In this document: positions 7,617 through 16,739 of the stretch, in pieces
Layout of the letters: every line of letters starts with the position of its first letter
Numbering within the stretch: position 1 is the first letter of the stretch
DNA from: Bog-756 sp963725395
GTDB taxonomy: Bacteria; Actinomycetota; Acidimicrobiia; Acidimicrobiales; RAAP-2
Direction: 5' to 3'
NCBI GenBank assembly: GCA_963725395.1
Contig: CAVRYH010000003.1
Coordinates: forward strand, 124,001-188,000
DNA length: 64,000 nt
Translations under genes and position numbers: made by a program
Notes under the pieces: model-generated
What the model saw: the letters and a program-made list of their open reading frames with translations, nothing else
What the model was told of the DNA's origin: nothing
Database searches by the model: none

Positions 7617-9250
7617 CGTTCCGCGACTTCCTCTCGACGCTGTGGCGCAGGAAACTGATCATCGCGGTCAGTGTCGTCGTCGCGGTCGTCGCCGCGCTGG
7701 CGTACTCGAAGCTCGTCACGCCGTCGTACCAGTCGACAGCGCTCGTCCAGATCAGCTCGACGACGGCGTCGTCCGGTGCCTCCTCGTCCTCTGGGACCTC
7801 GGGGGTCTCGCTGCCCGACCCCGCGCAGGAACTGGGCACCACCGCCGTCCAGCTCGGCGCGGCGAAGTTGCTGAAGGACCCGGACATCTCCGCGGTGGCC
7901 GACAGCGTCACCGGGACGGTGGACCCCACGTCCGGGGCTCTGAGCATCACCGCCTCGGCGTCGACCCCCGAGCGCGCTCAGCAGGTGGCGGCGGCGTACT
8001 CCCAGGCCTTCGAGAACCAGATCCAGTCGATCGTCGAGGGCCAGATCGCCAACATCCACAAGAGCTACGCCGCGGTGAACGCCCAGATCGCCCAGCTCGA
8101 GCCGTCGGGGGCGACCCCCTCCCCGTCCGTGGTCGCCGAGGTCGCCGCCCTGAACAGCACCGCCGGCACGCTGCTGGCCGAGGCCTACACCATCCAGGCC
8201 GGCGAGCCGTACGCCAGCACCCTGGTGAACGCCACCCTGCCGACCGCGCCCACCGGGTTGACCAAGTCCAAGCTGTTGGGCATCGGCCTGCTCGCCGGGC
8301 TCCTGGCCGGGATCGGCATCGCCCTGGTGCGGGACCAGTTCGACAATCGTCTGCGGACCAGCCCCGACGTCGAGGCCATCACCACCGCGCCCATCCTCGC
8401 CGAGCTCCCGAGCGACAGCGAGGTACGCAACGGCAAGGTGTCAATCGCCCTGGTCCAGGCACCCCAGTCGCAGGTCGCCGAGTCGATCCGCGAGCTGCGG
8501 ACCAGCCTGCGGGTCATCCTCGAGGGCACGCCCTCCCCCCTGATCGTGGTGACCAGCCCGGAGCCGGGCGACGGGAAGACCTTCGTCGCCGCCAACCTGG
8601 CGACGGCCTGGGCGATGAGCGGCAGCAAGGTCATCGTGGTCTCGGCCGACTTCCGTCGTCCCCGGCTGGAGGAGATCTTCGGTCTGCAGGCCACCGGCCT
8701 CCCGGGCCTGGCCGACCTCATCAGGTCCAACTGGAAGAGCCCGGACCCCGCCCGCCGATCCGGCGCGCTGCAGGAACCCGAAAGCCCGGATCCGTCAGTG
8801 AAGAACCGGGGGCCCCGCGCCTCGCTCAAGGCTCCCCGCCGGACCGAGCGGGACCTCCCCGACGGGGTCGACGGCTCCTCGGTGCGGTCGCTCCTGGTCG
8901 AGACGGGCGTGTGGGGACTCCAGGTGCTGCCGGCCGGGACGCACCTCAACAGCCCGAGTGAGCTGTTCGGCAGCCCCGGCATCCAGCCCGTGCTCGATCA
9001 GCTGGCCGTACTCGCCGACGTGGTCATCCTCGACACGCCGCCGGTGCTGCCCGTCCCCGACACGGCCATCCTCGGGCGGATGGCCGACGGCACCGTGGTG
9101 GTGGCCAGCGAGGGTCGCACCGATCGTGGCGACCTCGAGCGGACCATCAACCGACTGGAGACGACCCAGTGCCGGGTGCTCGGGGTGGCCCTCAACCGGG
9201 TCCGGCACTCGGCCAACGACCCGTACCAGTCCTACGCCTACAAGCAATGA
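7613..9250 (+). CDS. Polysaccharide co-polymerase fused to BY-kinase (Wzz/Wzc type), CTG start
   Basis: This 545-residue inner-membrane protein should control chain length and export of the glycan through tyrosine phosphorylation. The N-terminal Wzz domain begins TFRDFLSTLWRRKLI, with TM1 at about residues 15-31, a coiled extracellular region, and TM2 near 220-238. The kinase domain has Walker A PEPGDGKT (316-323), Walker A' VIVVSADFRRP (340-350) and Walker B VVILDTPP (470-477). The tail NDPYQSYAYKQ holds three tyrosines. No ATG, GTG or TTG exists in frame before residue 86, which lies beyond TM1. CTG at 7613, preceded by GAAAGTGAG and overlapping the upstream TGA, is the best start. An unusual charged, Pro-rich insert of about 50 residues lies between Walker A' and B. 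Confidence 0.85.
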   Translation: MTFRDFLSTLWRRKLIIAVSVVVAVVAALAYSKLVTPSYQSTALVQISSTTASSGASSSSGTSGVSLPDPAQELGTTAVQLGAAKLLKDPDISAVADSVTGTVDPTSGALSITASASTPERAQQVAAAYSQAFENQIQSIVEGQIANIHKSYAAVNAQIAQLEPSGATPSPSVVAEVAALNSTAGTLLAEAYTIQAGEPYASTLVNATLPTAPTGLTKSKLLGIGLLAGLLAGIGIALVRDQFDNRLRTSPDVEAITTAPILAELPSDSEVRNGKVSIALVQAPQSQVAESIRELRTSLRVILEGTPSPLIVVTSPEPGDGKTFVAANLATAWAMSGSKVIVVSADFRRPRLEEIFGLQATGLPGLADLIRSNWKSPDPARRSGALQEPESPDPSVKNRGPRASLKAPRRTERDLPDGVDGSSVRSLLVETGVWGLQVLPAGTHLNSPSELFGSPGIQPVLDQLAVLADVVILDTPPVLPVPDTAILGRMADGTVVVASEGRTDRGDLERTINRLETTQCRVLGVALNRVRHSANDPYQSYAYKQ

Positions 9251-9296
9251 CCGACCGGTCCCCCTCCCGGCATCGGGAAGGGGCGGCGGCCCCGGC

Positions 9297-10181
9297 ATGA
9301 AGCAGTCGGACGTCGAGGTCCTGATCGTGGCCTTCGGCGCCCCCGAGCTCCTCGGTTCCTGCCTGGCCGCGCTGAACGGCCGCTTCCCGGTTGTGGTCGT
9401 CGACAACTCGTCGGACCCTTCGGTGCGTGAGACCGCCCTGCAGCACGACGCGGAGTACCACGACCCCGGCGCCAACCTCGGGTTCGCCGGAGGCGTGAAC
9501 GCCGGGCTGGCCAGGCTGAGCCACCCCGGAGCCGACCTTCTGCTGCTCAACCCTGACGCCGAGATCAGCCCGGCCGGCATCGCCCGGCTGGCGGACTGCC
9601 TGCACGCCGAGCCGCGGCGATCCTGCGTCGCGCCGGCCCAGAACGATCCGCGTGACGGGGAGCCGGCCAGGGTGAGCTGGCCGTTCCCCACGCCATCGGG
9701 AGCCTGGGCCGAGGCCGCGGGCATCGGCCGGCTACGACGCGGGTCCCGGTTCATGATCGGGTCGATCCTGCTGATCAACGCCGATGCCCTCTCGGAGGTG
9801 GGCGGGTTCGACGAACGGTTCTTCCTCTACGCCGAGGAGACCGACTGGCAGCTGCGCGCCACGAAGCTCGGATGGAAGAGCGCCCTGTGCCCGGACGTGG
9901 TCGCCAGCCACGTGGGTGCCGGCACGGGCGGTGACACCGGGACGCGGGACATCCATTTCCACGCGTCGATGGAGCGCTACCTCCGCAAGCACTACGGCGC
10001 GACGGGCTGGTGGGTCTTCCGGACCGGGGTGATGGCCGGGGCCGCGGCCCGCGCCCTGCTCCTCGGTCGGAGCCGGGGTCGATCCGCGGCCGACCGCCTC
10101 CACCTCTACCGGGTCGGGCCCTGCCGGGCCGAGGAGGGCCTCGGCCCCGCGGCCTCGAAGGTGGCCCCTCCCCCGGCCTGA
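9297..10181 (+). CDS. Glycosyltransferase family 2 protein (rhamnosyltransferase-like)
   Basis: This 294-residue GT-A enzyme starts VEVLIVAFGAPELLGSCLAA, followed by VVVVDNSSDPS, the nucleotide-binding strand. ANLGFAGGVNAGLA and LLLLNPDAEISP provide the DxD-equivalent NPD motif, and GFDERFFLYAEETDWQLRA is the catalytic ED region. These are the marks of WcaA/RfbF-like rhamnosyl- or related transferases. It follows the Wzz/kinase gene by 46 bases in the same operon. The start ATG at 9297 is preceded by GGGAAGGGG about 12 bases upstream. The donor is not determined. Confidence 0.87.
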   Translation: MKQSDVEVLIVAFGAPELLGSCLAALNGRFPVVVVDNSSDPSVRETALQHDAEYHDPGANLGFAGGVNAGLARLSHPGADLLLLNPDAEISPAGIARLADCLHAEPRRSCVAPAQNDPRDGEPARVSWPFPTPSGAWAEAAGIGRLRRGSRFMIGSILLINADALSEVGGFDERFFLYAEETDWQLRATKLGWKSALCPDVVASHVGAGTGGDTGTRDIHFHASMERYLRKHYGATGWWVFRTGVMAGAAARALLLGRSRGRSAADRLHLYRVGPCRAEEGLGPAASKVAPPPA

Positions 10182-10201
10182 CCGGCCCACCGACCGAGCG
10201 G

Positions 10202-11335
10202 TCAGGAGAAGATCGTCCGGGCCACCTCGGCCATGACCCGGTCCCGACGGTACGAGTCGACCGAGGCGGCCGCGTCTCTCCCCCACGATGCCAGATCGGC
10301 CGCTCCCGCCTCGTCGAGGAGTCCCGCCAGCTCCTCGATGTCGTAGGGGTCCTCCAGGATCAGCCCGGTCCTTCCCGGCTGCACGGCGCCCGAAGCGCCG
10401 GCGAGGCGCGTCGTGAGCACCGGCACCCCGCTGGCCAGCGCCTCGATGATCACCAGCCCGAACGGTTCGTACTGGGTGGGCAGCACCATGAGGTCGGCGG
10501 CCGCCAGCTCCCAGCCGACGTCGTCGGACGGCCCGTGGTAGTGCACCCGTCCCTGGAGGCCGAACCGCTCGAGCAACGGGCGGAAAGGCCCGAGGCCGGC
10601 CTTGCCCACCACGTGGAGGACCAGTCTCTGGTCCTTGGCGAGGGCGAGCGCCTCGATGGTCTGGGCCAGCCCCTTGCGGTGCAGTTCGTTGGCCACGAGC
10701 ATGAGGGCGACCTCGTCCTCCGCGACGCCGAGCTCGTGGCGGGCCTCGTCCCGATGGCGGGCCCGGCGTCCGGGGTTGAACCGCTCGGGGTCGAAGGGGT
10801 TGGGGACCACGGTGCACAGCGCCGGGTCGACCCCGTAGAAGTGTTCGAGGTCTGCCACCTCGCGATCGGACGTGCACAGGATGTGCCGGGCGTGGGCGCG
10901 CCGGAAGTACCGGGACTCCAGAGCCAGCAGCGAGCGGTGGCGGGGCATGATGAAGCGCACCTTCGCCGGGACCCGCACCGGACCCACCTGCACGGTCCGG
11001 GCCGCTTCGAGCCAGGCCCGGTGCACGCTCTGCACCCACAGCACGTCACCCGGGGGGACGACCGCGCCAACCGTCACCGACACCCGAGGGTCGAGTGCCG
11101 TCACGACCCTGCCGGTCCGGGCCCTCCGCCTCCACATCCCGAGGGCCCCGGGTTCGATGGGACCCCCCACCGGCACCAGCCTCACACCACGAGGCGCACC
11201 CTCCGGAGCGAACGTGCCCACGTAGGCGGTCTCGTACCGCTGCCCCAGATAGTCGAGGAGATCCCAACAGACCCGCTCGATGCCCCCGCGCCGGTGAAGT
11301 TGCGGGGACACGACGGCGACCTCGGGACCACTCAC
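10202..11335 (-). CDS. Glycosyltransferase family 4 protein
   Basis: This 377-residue GT-B enzyme shows SPQLHRRGGIERVCWDLLDY at the N-terminus, VVPNPFDPERFNPG at the interdomain linker, and MLVANELHRKGLAQTIEALA opening the donor domain. VLPTQYEPFGLVIIEALASG carries the E-x7-E motif. It is read leftward, convergent with the GT2 gene and separated from it by 20 bases. The start is GTG at 11335. It is part of the glycan locus; the donor is unknown. Confidence 0.85.
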   Translation of the reverse strand: MSGPEVAVVSPQLHRRGGIERVCWDLLDYLGQRYETAYVGTFAPEGAPRGVRLVPVGGPIEPGALGMWRRRARTGRVVTALDPRVSVTVGAVVPPGDVLWVQSVHRAWLEAARTVQVGPVRVPAKVRFIMPRHRSLLALESRYFRRAHARHILCTSDREVADLEHFYGVDPALCTVVPNPFDPERFNPGRRARHRDEARHELGVAEDEVALMLVANELHRKGLAQTIEALALAKDQRLVLHVVGKAGLGPFRPLLERFGLQGRVHYHGPSDDVGWELAAADLMVLPTQYEPFGLVIIEALASGVPVLTTRLAGASGAVQPGRTGLILEDPYDIEELAGLLDEAGAADLASWGRDAAASVDSYRRDRVMAEVARTIFS

Positions 11336-11417
11336 GGGACGTTCACGGCTTCCTCACTCCGGTGCCGGCCGCAGACGGCAGCCGCGGCAGCGACAGGCAG
11401 TTCAGGCATGATAGGAG

Positions 11418-12522
11418 ATGCCTGAGAGTCGTCGGTCACCTGCGTCGTCGGGGGGAGAGGGGCCCCTTCGCATCGTCCAGGTCGTGCGCAGCGACGCGTT
11501 CGCCGGCGTCGAGCGCTACATGTGCCAGGTGGGCGGCCAGCTGGCCTCCCGGGGTCACGAGGTGGCGGTCGTCGGGGGCGACCCGGGCCGGATGCAGGCG
11601 GAGCTCGGCAGGAGGGTGGAGCATCTCCCGGCCTCGTCGGTCACCCAGGCGGTCCGGGCTCTGGTGGGTCGTCGTGACGCGGACGTCGTCCACGCCCACA
11701 TGACCGCAGCCGAGACGGCGGCGTGGCTGGCCCACCCCGTCCAGCGCTCCCCGATCGTGGCCACCCGCCACTTCGCCAGTGACCGGGGGTCGGGCGCCGC
11801 GGCCCGGGTCCTCGGCCGGCTCGTCTCCCGCTCCATCGCCGCGGACATCGCCATCAGCCGGTTCGTGGCCGACTCGATCACCGGCCCGTCGACGCTGCTG
11901 TACAACGGTGTCCCCGATCGTGACCAGGCGGCAGCTCGAGTCCCCGACCGTGGCCATGCTCCAGAGGTTGACGGTCGAGAAGTCAGCGGACGTGGGCATC
12001 CGGGCCTGGGCGGAGAGTGGACTGGCGGCGCGGGGCTGGACCCTGGTCCTCGCCGGAGAGGGCGCCCTGCGGGCCGACCTGGTCGACCTGGCCGGCCACC
12101 TGGGCATCGCCGACTCGGTCGAGTTCGTCGGCGCCGTCGCCGACACGGACGGACTCCTCGAGCGAAGCTCGATCCTCCTGGCGCCGGCCCCGGGGGAGCC
12201 CTTCGGCCTCTCGGTGGTCGAGGCGATGGCCCACGGGGTGCCCGTGGTCGCCGCCCGCGGTGGCGCCCACGTCGAGACGGTCGGTGACGACGGCATCCTG
12301 TTCGCACCGGGCGACGTGTCCGCCGCCGCCCGGGCCCTCGTCGAGCTGGCCACGGACCGAACCCGGCGGCTCGAGGTCGGAGCGGCACTCCGGCTCCGTC
12401 AGCGACACCAGTTCTCCCTGGTCGGCCACGTCGACCGGCTCGAACGGCTCTACCGCGACGTCATCGCCGGGGGCCCGCCGGAACCGGGCGACCGGCCCGG
12501 CGGGGAGCCATCAGCCCGGTGA
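11418..12522 (+). pseudogene. Glycosyltransferase family 4 gene with internal frameshift
   Basis: The first frame, from about 11418, encodes RIVQVVRSDAFAGVERYM through SRFVADSITGPSTLLYNGVP, a complete N-terminal GT4 domain. It then degenerates after about 11913. The donor domain resumes one frame over at about 11950 (VAMLQRLTVEKSADVGIRAW) and continues through LAPAPGEPFGLSVVEAMAHG, with an intact E-x7-E motif, to a stop at 12522. Joined, the product would be about 368 residues, normal for GT4. A single added base (or two lost) between 11914 and 11950 explains it. It is either a recent pseudogene or an assembly error; the conserved second half suggests the latter. The end overlaps the convergent gene by 12 bases. 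Confidence 0.75.
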
Positions 12523-13668
12523 GCCACCACCGTCCGGGCCGGCCGGGTGGTGGTCGACGGCGCTGCGGTACAGCGCGGCCTGGGCTTCGGCCACCGACTC
12601 CCACGAACACCGCGTTGCCGCAGTGATCCCGTCGGCCCGCAGGCGCTCCCAGAGACCGGACTCGTCGAGGAACCGGGCGAGCGCTCCGTGCAGCGCACCG
12701 GGGTCGTCGGGCGGGACGAGCAGGCCGGCGGTGCCGATCACGTCGGGGAGAGCGCCACTGGCGCTGGCCACCACCGGGACCCCCGACGCCTGGGCTTCGA
12801 CCACCACCCGACCGAACTGCTCGATCCAACTCGGGAGGGGGACCGACGGCACGGCCAGGACGTCGAACCGGTGGTAGGTCAGAGGGAGCGCCTCCCCGTC
12901 CACGTGGCCGTGGAAACTGACCCTGTCGGCGATGCCGAGCCGTTCGACCTGGGCGGTCAGCGTGCCGAGCTCGGACCCGGTGCCGAAAATCTCGACCAGC
13001 ATCCGGTCGTCGGAGGCGACGGCGTCGAGGAGGACGGCCACCCCCTTGTGGGGGATGAGGCGGCCCACGAACCCGACGCGCAGCGCACCCCGGGGTGGCG
13101 GGCGGTCGACCGGGCCGAAGCGGTGGACGTCCACCCCGAGCGCGAGGACGATGTGTTCGCCCCGCAGCCCCTTGCGGCGGAGGATCCGACCGGCCTCCGA
13201 ATTGCAGGTGTAGGCCCCGGCCGCCCCGGACAGTGACCAGCGCTCGAACCATCGGAACGGCGGTGGATACCGTTTGTCGATGTTCTGCGCCGAGGTGATG
13301 ACGTAGGGGACCCGCGGTGCCCGGAGGCGGCGCAGGAGGAGGATCTCCGCCGCGGCAAGGCCGAAGGGCTCCTCGTAGACGTCGATCAGGTCCCAGTCCG
13401 TTGAACCGAGCAGTCGCCACAGTGGTCGGGGGTCGTAGACGAACAGGTTGGGGTGTCGGCCCAGGGTCCGGACCGGCTGGGCGAAGTCGTCCCCGTCCGG
13501 CGTGAACGCCACCATCGAGCCCCCCTCCTCCCACCGCGCTGCGGAGACGAGGGTCACCTCCACCCCCCGTCGGCGGAGCTGGCGCTCGCGCTCCCGCCAC
13601 GCGGTGACCACGCCGCTCTTGGAAATACGCAGCACCCGCAGCGTCCGCTCCCCGCCGGCTCGATTCAC
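12511..13668 (-). CDS. Glycosyltransferase family 4 protein
   Basis: This 385-residue GT-B enzyme starts with RTLRVLRISKSGVVTAWRER. It has VGFVGRLIPHKGVAVLLDAV at the donor-domain entry, FGRVVVEAQASGVPVVASAS for nucleotide-sugar binding, and GLLVPPDDPGALHGALARF near the end. The start GTG at 13668 overlaps the stop of the DUF4012 gene (GTGA), so the two are translated together. The open frame extends much further upstream, but that part is a shadow of the DUF4012 gene. Its role is in surface glycan assembly; sugar specificity is unknown. Confidence 0.85.
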   Translation of the reverse strand: MNRAGGERTLRVLRISKSGVVTAWRERERQLRRRGVEVTLVSAARWEEGGSMVAFTPDGDDFAQPVRTLGRHPNLFVYDPRPLWRLLGSTDWDLIDVYEEPFGLAAAEILLLRRLRAPRVPYVITSAQNIDKRYPPPFRWFERWSLSGAAGAYTCNSEAGRILRRKGLRGEHIVLALGVDVHRFGPVDRPPPRGALRVGFVGRLIPHKGVAVLLDAVASDDRMLVEIFGTGSELGTLTAQVERLGIADRVSFHGHVDGEALPLTYHRFDVLAVPSVPLPSWIEQFGRVVVEAQASGVPVVASASGALPDVIGTAGLLVPPDDPGALHGALARFLDESGLWERLRADGITAATRCSWESVAEAQAALYRSAVDHHPAGPDGGGSPG

Positions 13669-15419
13669 CACGCGATCACGGCCGGGGCCGAGTCGTCGAA
13701 CGACTTCCCGTCGGCCGTCCACTGCTCCGGCGGCACGCGGGTGGACGGCACCACCGTCATCGAGCCGTGGTGACCAGGCAGCACGAACCTGGTCACCACC
13801 GTCACCGAGGTGCCCTGGCCAAGCGTGACCGGAGCACCGACCGCCCAGGTGGGTCCCTCGGCCCCCTTGACGGCCAGCGGCCCGCCTCCGGTCATGGTGA
13901 TGTCGGAGGCCCGGGCCGGGAGGTTGGCCGTCACCACACCGGCGTAGCTCCCATAGGGGGCCGGGTTGCCCGGATACGGCCCGGCTGCATACTGCGACTC
14001 GCCGGCCGGGGTGGTGTTGGTCATCGAGGTGGTCATGGTGACGGCGGTGTCCTGGCCCGAGGGACGGGTGGTCACCTCGACACGGACGGGTACGAACGGG
14101 TCGAGCTTGTTGCCGCCCAGGTTGACGAGGGACACGCCGACCGAGTTCGGGGTGAGGCTGCCGCTCACCCCGCTCACTACCCATGCCGCCTGGTGGACCG
14201 GGTTCGCCGACCAGAGCATCAGGTGCCTTCCGGCCACTGCGCTCGACACCGAGGCGGCGAGGGACTTGAGATCGGTGTTCTGACCCTGGAGCTGGCTGAG
14301 CACCGCACCGGCCAGGGCACCCAGCGCGTCCTGGCGGTCGTTCGAGGTGTCCGAGGTGTAGGTGAGACCGTCGTACTGGGTCTGGAGCAGGTACTGCTCG
14401 ACCGTGTCGGCACTCACCGTCGTCCCACCGACCTGCACCGGTCCGGTGGCGACCAGCAGCTGACGCAGCCCGACCACGTCCAACGCCAGGACGCCGTCGA
14501 CAGTCTGGCCGGTCGAGGCCTCCCACATGCGAGCGGCCAAAGGGGCGGTGACGTCGAACTGGGGTGTGAGTCCCAGGTTCCGGAAGTCGAGGGACGGATC
14601 GAGCCAGCCCCAGTTGCGCTCGAGGTCGCCGGTGACCACGACCTCACCCGGAGTCAGCTGCCGATCGCCGGACGGGCCGAGGTCCCCGAGGTGCACGGAG
14701 CCGTCGGAGGTGGTCGCCACGCCCACGTCGAGGAAGGCACCGGAGCCGGCACGCATCTCGGCGTTGTTGGAGGCCAGCACCAGGTAGGTCTGTGGTCCCG
14801 CGAGGATCGAGGCGGCCGACGCCGACACGGCCGCCGCCTTGGTCAGTCGGCCGCGAGCGTCGTCGAGCTGGCTCACGAACTGGCTGTACTTGCGGGCCAG
14901 GGGCGCCACCAGGCCCTGCGAGGGACCGGTGTCGATGCCGTTCAGTCTGGAGGCTGACGCCGCCGAGATGGCCGCCAACGTCCGCAGCGAGGTGACCCGG
15001 TCGGGCCCGGCGGAGTGGGGCTGGTTGAGTACGACGTGCACCCGGGAGAGGAACGACGACCCCACCGAGGAAACCGTGCCGGCGGCCGTGCTCAGCGCCC
15101 GGACCGACCGGAGCTGCCGCCCGACGACCGGGACGATGGTGACCGGCGCGAACAGCGGCGACGACAGATCGGACTGGGCACTCGTGAACTCGGTGTGGGC
15201 CTCGTCGAGGACCCGGACCGAGCCCGAGGACGTGAGATCCCCGGGACCGAGTTGCGACTTCACCTGTTCGAGGAGGACGAGGCCGCGCTTGTCGTGCTGG
15301 TAGGCCGACAGGGTTCTCGCTCCGAGGACGAGCAGCCATACCACCACGAGCACCACGACGACCGACACGATGAGCCAGGTCCGCCGACGCCTTCCGCCTC
15401 GCTCTCTCACGGCTACCAC
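13665..15419 (-). CDS. DUF4012 domain-containing membrane-anchored protein
   Basis: This is a 584-residue extracytoplasmic protein with one N-terminal transmembrane helix (TWLIVSVVVVLVVVWLLVLG) after an Arg-rich start. It then has helical segments and the DUF4012 core: YLVLASNNAEMRAGSGAFLD, NWGWLDPSLDFRNLGLTPQF, and GVLALDVVGLRQLLVATGPV. DUF4012 proteins often sit in actinobacterial polysaccharide clusters, but their biochemical role is not established. The start chosen is GTG at 15419 because GGAG lies 6 bases upstream; GTG at 15410 is an alternative. The C-terminal half is beta-rich. It is coupled to the downstream glycosyltransferase by a GTGA overlap. Confidence 0.85.
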   Translation of the reverse strand: MVAVRERGGRRRRTWLIVSVVVVLVVVWLLVLGARTLSAYQHDKRGLVLLEQVKSQLGPGDLTSSGSVRVLDEAHTEFTSAQSDLSSPLFAPVTIVPVVGRQLRSVRALSTAAGTVSSVGSSFLSRVHVVLNQPHSAGPDRVTSLRTLAAISAASASRLNGIDTGPSQGLVAPLARKYSQFVSQLDDARGRLTKAAAVSASAASILAGPQTYLVLASNNAEMRAGSGAFLDVGVATTSDGSVHLGDLGPSGDRQLTPGEVVVTGDLERNWGWLDPSLDFRNLGLTPQFDVTAPLAARMWEASTGQTVDGVLALDVVGLRQLLVATGPVQVGGTTVSADTVEQYLLQTQYDGLTYTSDTSNDRQDALGALAGAVLSQLQGQNTDLKSLAASVSSAVAGRHLMLWSANPVHQAAWVVSGVSGSLTPNSVGVSLVNLGGNKLDPFVPVRVEVTTRPSGQDTAVTMTTSMTNTTPAGESQYAAGPYPGNPAPYGSYAGVVTANLPARASDITMTGGGPLAVKGAEGPTWAVGAPVTLGQGTSVTVVTRFVLPGHHGSMTVVPSTRVPPEQWTADGKSFDDSAPAVIAW

Positions 15420-15621
15420 TGGATACTCCAGGCGTCGGGTGCGGGAGGCGCTGGCCCAGCTGATTCGGCTCTGGCGACCAGCACGGCGCACGAGGGCCGG
15501 ACCAGCAAATGGTACCGGAGCCGGTGCCCGAAACGGTGCCGCCCGACGGCTCGGTTGACGACGGGGACGGCTGGCCCCGGCGTGCCCGGGAACCCGCCAT
15601 CGGCGCAACTAGCATCGGCAC

Positions 15622-16545
15622 GTGACGTTCACGGCCATCCGAATGGCAGTGGGACGGGTGCTGCTGGTCGTCGGTATCCTCATCCTCTTGTTCATCCCCT
15701 ACCTCTTGTGGGGGACGGGCCTGATGACGGCGCGGAGCCAGAGCCTCCTCCGCCAGCAGTTCAAGGTGGACCAGGAGCGGGCCGGCGTGACCGCGGTCAC
15801 CACCCCGGCGACCCAGCCGACTGGGCTGGGTACACCGCCGAAAGTGGCGCCGTCTATGCCCGATCCTCCCCTCGGGAGTCCGGTCGGCACCATCGACATC
15901 CCCCAGATCGGGCTGTCCATGGTGGTGGTGGAGGGCACCGACGAGACTCGGCTCCAGCAGGGGCCCGGTCACTACGTCGGGACCCCCCTCCCCGGCGAGG
16001 CGGGGAACTCGGCCATCGCCGGGCACCGCACCACCTACCTCCACCCGTTCTACAACCTGAACGAGCTCAATCCCGGGAGCCCGATCATCATCACCACGAC
16101 CCAGGGCAAATTCCAATATGACGTGGTCAACAGCGAATCGGTGAGTCCCAACGACGTCTCGGTGGTGGACGCGACCGACTCCCCGGAGCTGACCCTGACC
16201 ACCTGCACGCCGAGGTACAGCGCCAGTCAGCGCCTCGTCGTGCACGCCGACCTGGTGGCCAGCACCCTGGCCGGTTCGGCGACACCCGGGTCGAGCACGG
16301 CCAAGCCGGGACACACCTCCACTGAGCTTCACACCGAGGCGTTGGCCGCCCCCTCGAGGAGCTGGACCGCGGCCATCCTCTGGGGGCTCCTGGTCGCCGC
16401 CGTCATCATCGCCGTGTGGGTCGGAGCGAAGAGGACCCACCGCGGGGTGCGGGCCCTCGTCCTGGTGGGCGGCCTCCTCGTCTGGCTGGTGGTGACCTTC
16501 GCCTTCTTCCAGTCGGTCGCACCGCTGCTGCCGGCCAGCTACTGA
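15622..16545 (+). CDS. Class E-type sortase
   Basis: This 307-residue membrane transpeptidase should anchor LPXTG-type proteins to the cell wall. An N-terminal helix (LLVVGILILLFIPYLLWG) is followed by the sortase barrel with IPQIGLSMVVVEGTD, the catalytic His in AIAGHRTTYLHPFYNLNEL, the catalytic Cys in LTLTTCTPRYS, and Arg in SASQRLVVHAD. The TLxTC form points to class E. Two additional C-terminal membrane helices follow. The start is GTG at 15622. A short LPFTG protein 200 bases downstream on the other strand is the obvious candidate substrate. A tandem repeat array begins directly after its stop. Confidence 0.9.
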   Translation: MTFTAIRMAVGRVLLVVGILILLFIPYLLWGTGLMTARSQSLLRQQFKVDQERAGVTAVTTPATQPTGLGTPPKVAPSMPDPPLGSPVGTIDIPQIGLSMVVVEGTDETRLQQGPGHYVGTPLPGEAGNSAIAGHRTTYLHPFYNLNELNPGSPIIITTTQGKFQYDVVNSESVSPNDVSVVDATDSPELTLTTCTPRYSASQRLVVHADLVASTLAGSATPGSSTAKPGHTSTELHTEALAAPSRSWTAAILWGLLVAAVIIAVWVGAKRTHRGVRALVLVGGLLVWLVVTFAFFQSVAPLLPASY

Positions 16546-16671
16546 GTCCGGCCGGCTCCTGGTCAGGCCGGCTCCTGGTCAGGCCGCCTCCTGGTCCGGC
16601 CGGCTCCTGGTCGGGCCGGCTACCGAGTCAGGCCGGCTGAGTCAGGCCAACTGAGTCCGGACGGCTACTCA
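16546..16671 (+). repeat. Tandem array of 14-17 base repeats after the sortase gene
   Basis: Eight head-to-tail units fill the space after the sortase stop. The first four are 16 bases (GTCCGGCCGGCTCCTG and variants), then one of 17, two of 14, and a final degenerate copy. The last 16 bases of the sortase gene (GCCGGCCAGCTACTGA) resemble the unit, so the array seems to have grown out of the gene end. No protein or CRISPR-like spacer structure is present. Confidence 0.85.
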
Positions 16672-16739
16672 CCACGGCGGGCCGCTCGCACGAGGACCGA
16701 CTCCTCAGTCCCGCCGGCCGGCGGGACCGGGACCGGAGG

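Noticed and set aside
12511..14526. A 671-residue ORF extending the GT4 gene upstream
   Set aside because: The extra N-terminal part is the antisense-frame shadow of the DUF4012 gene; the real start is the GTG overlapping that gene's stop.
16546..16671. CRISPR array
   Set aside because: Units are directly adjacent, 14-17 bases, with no unique spacers and no cas genes nearby.
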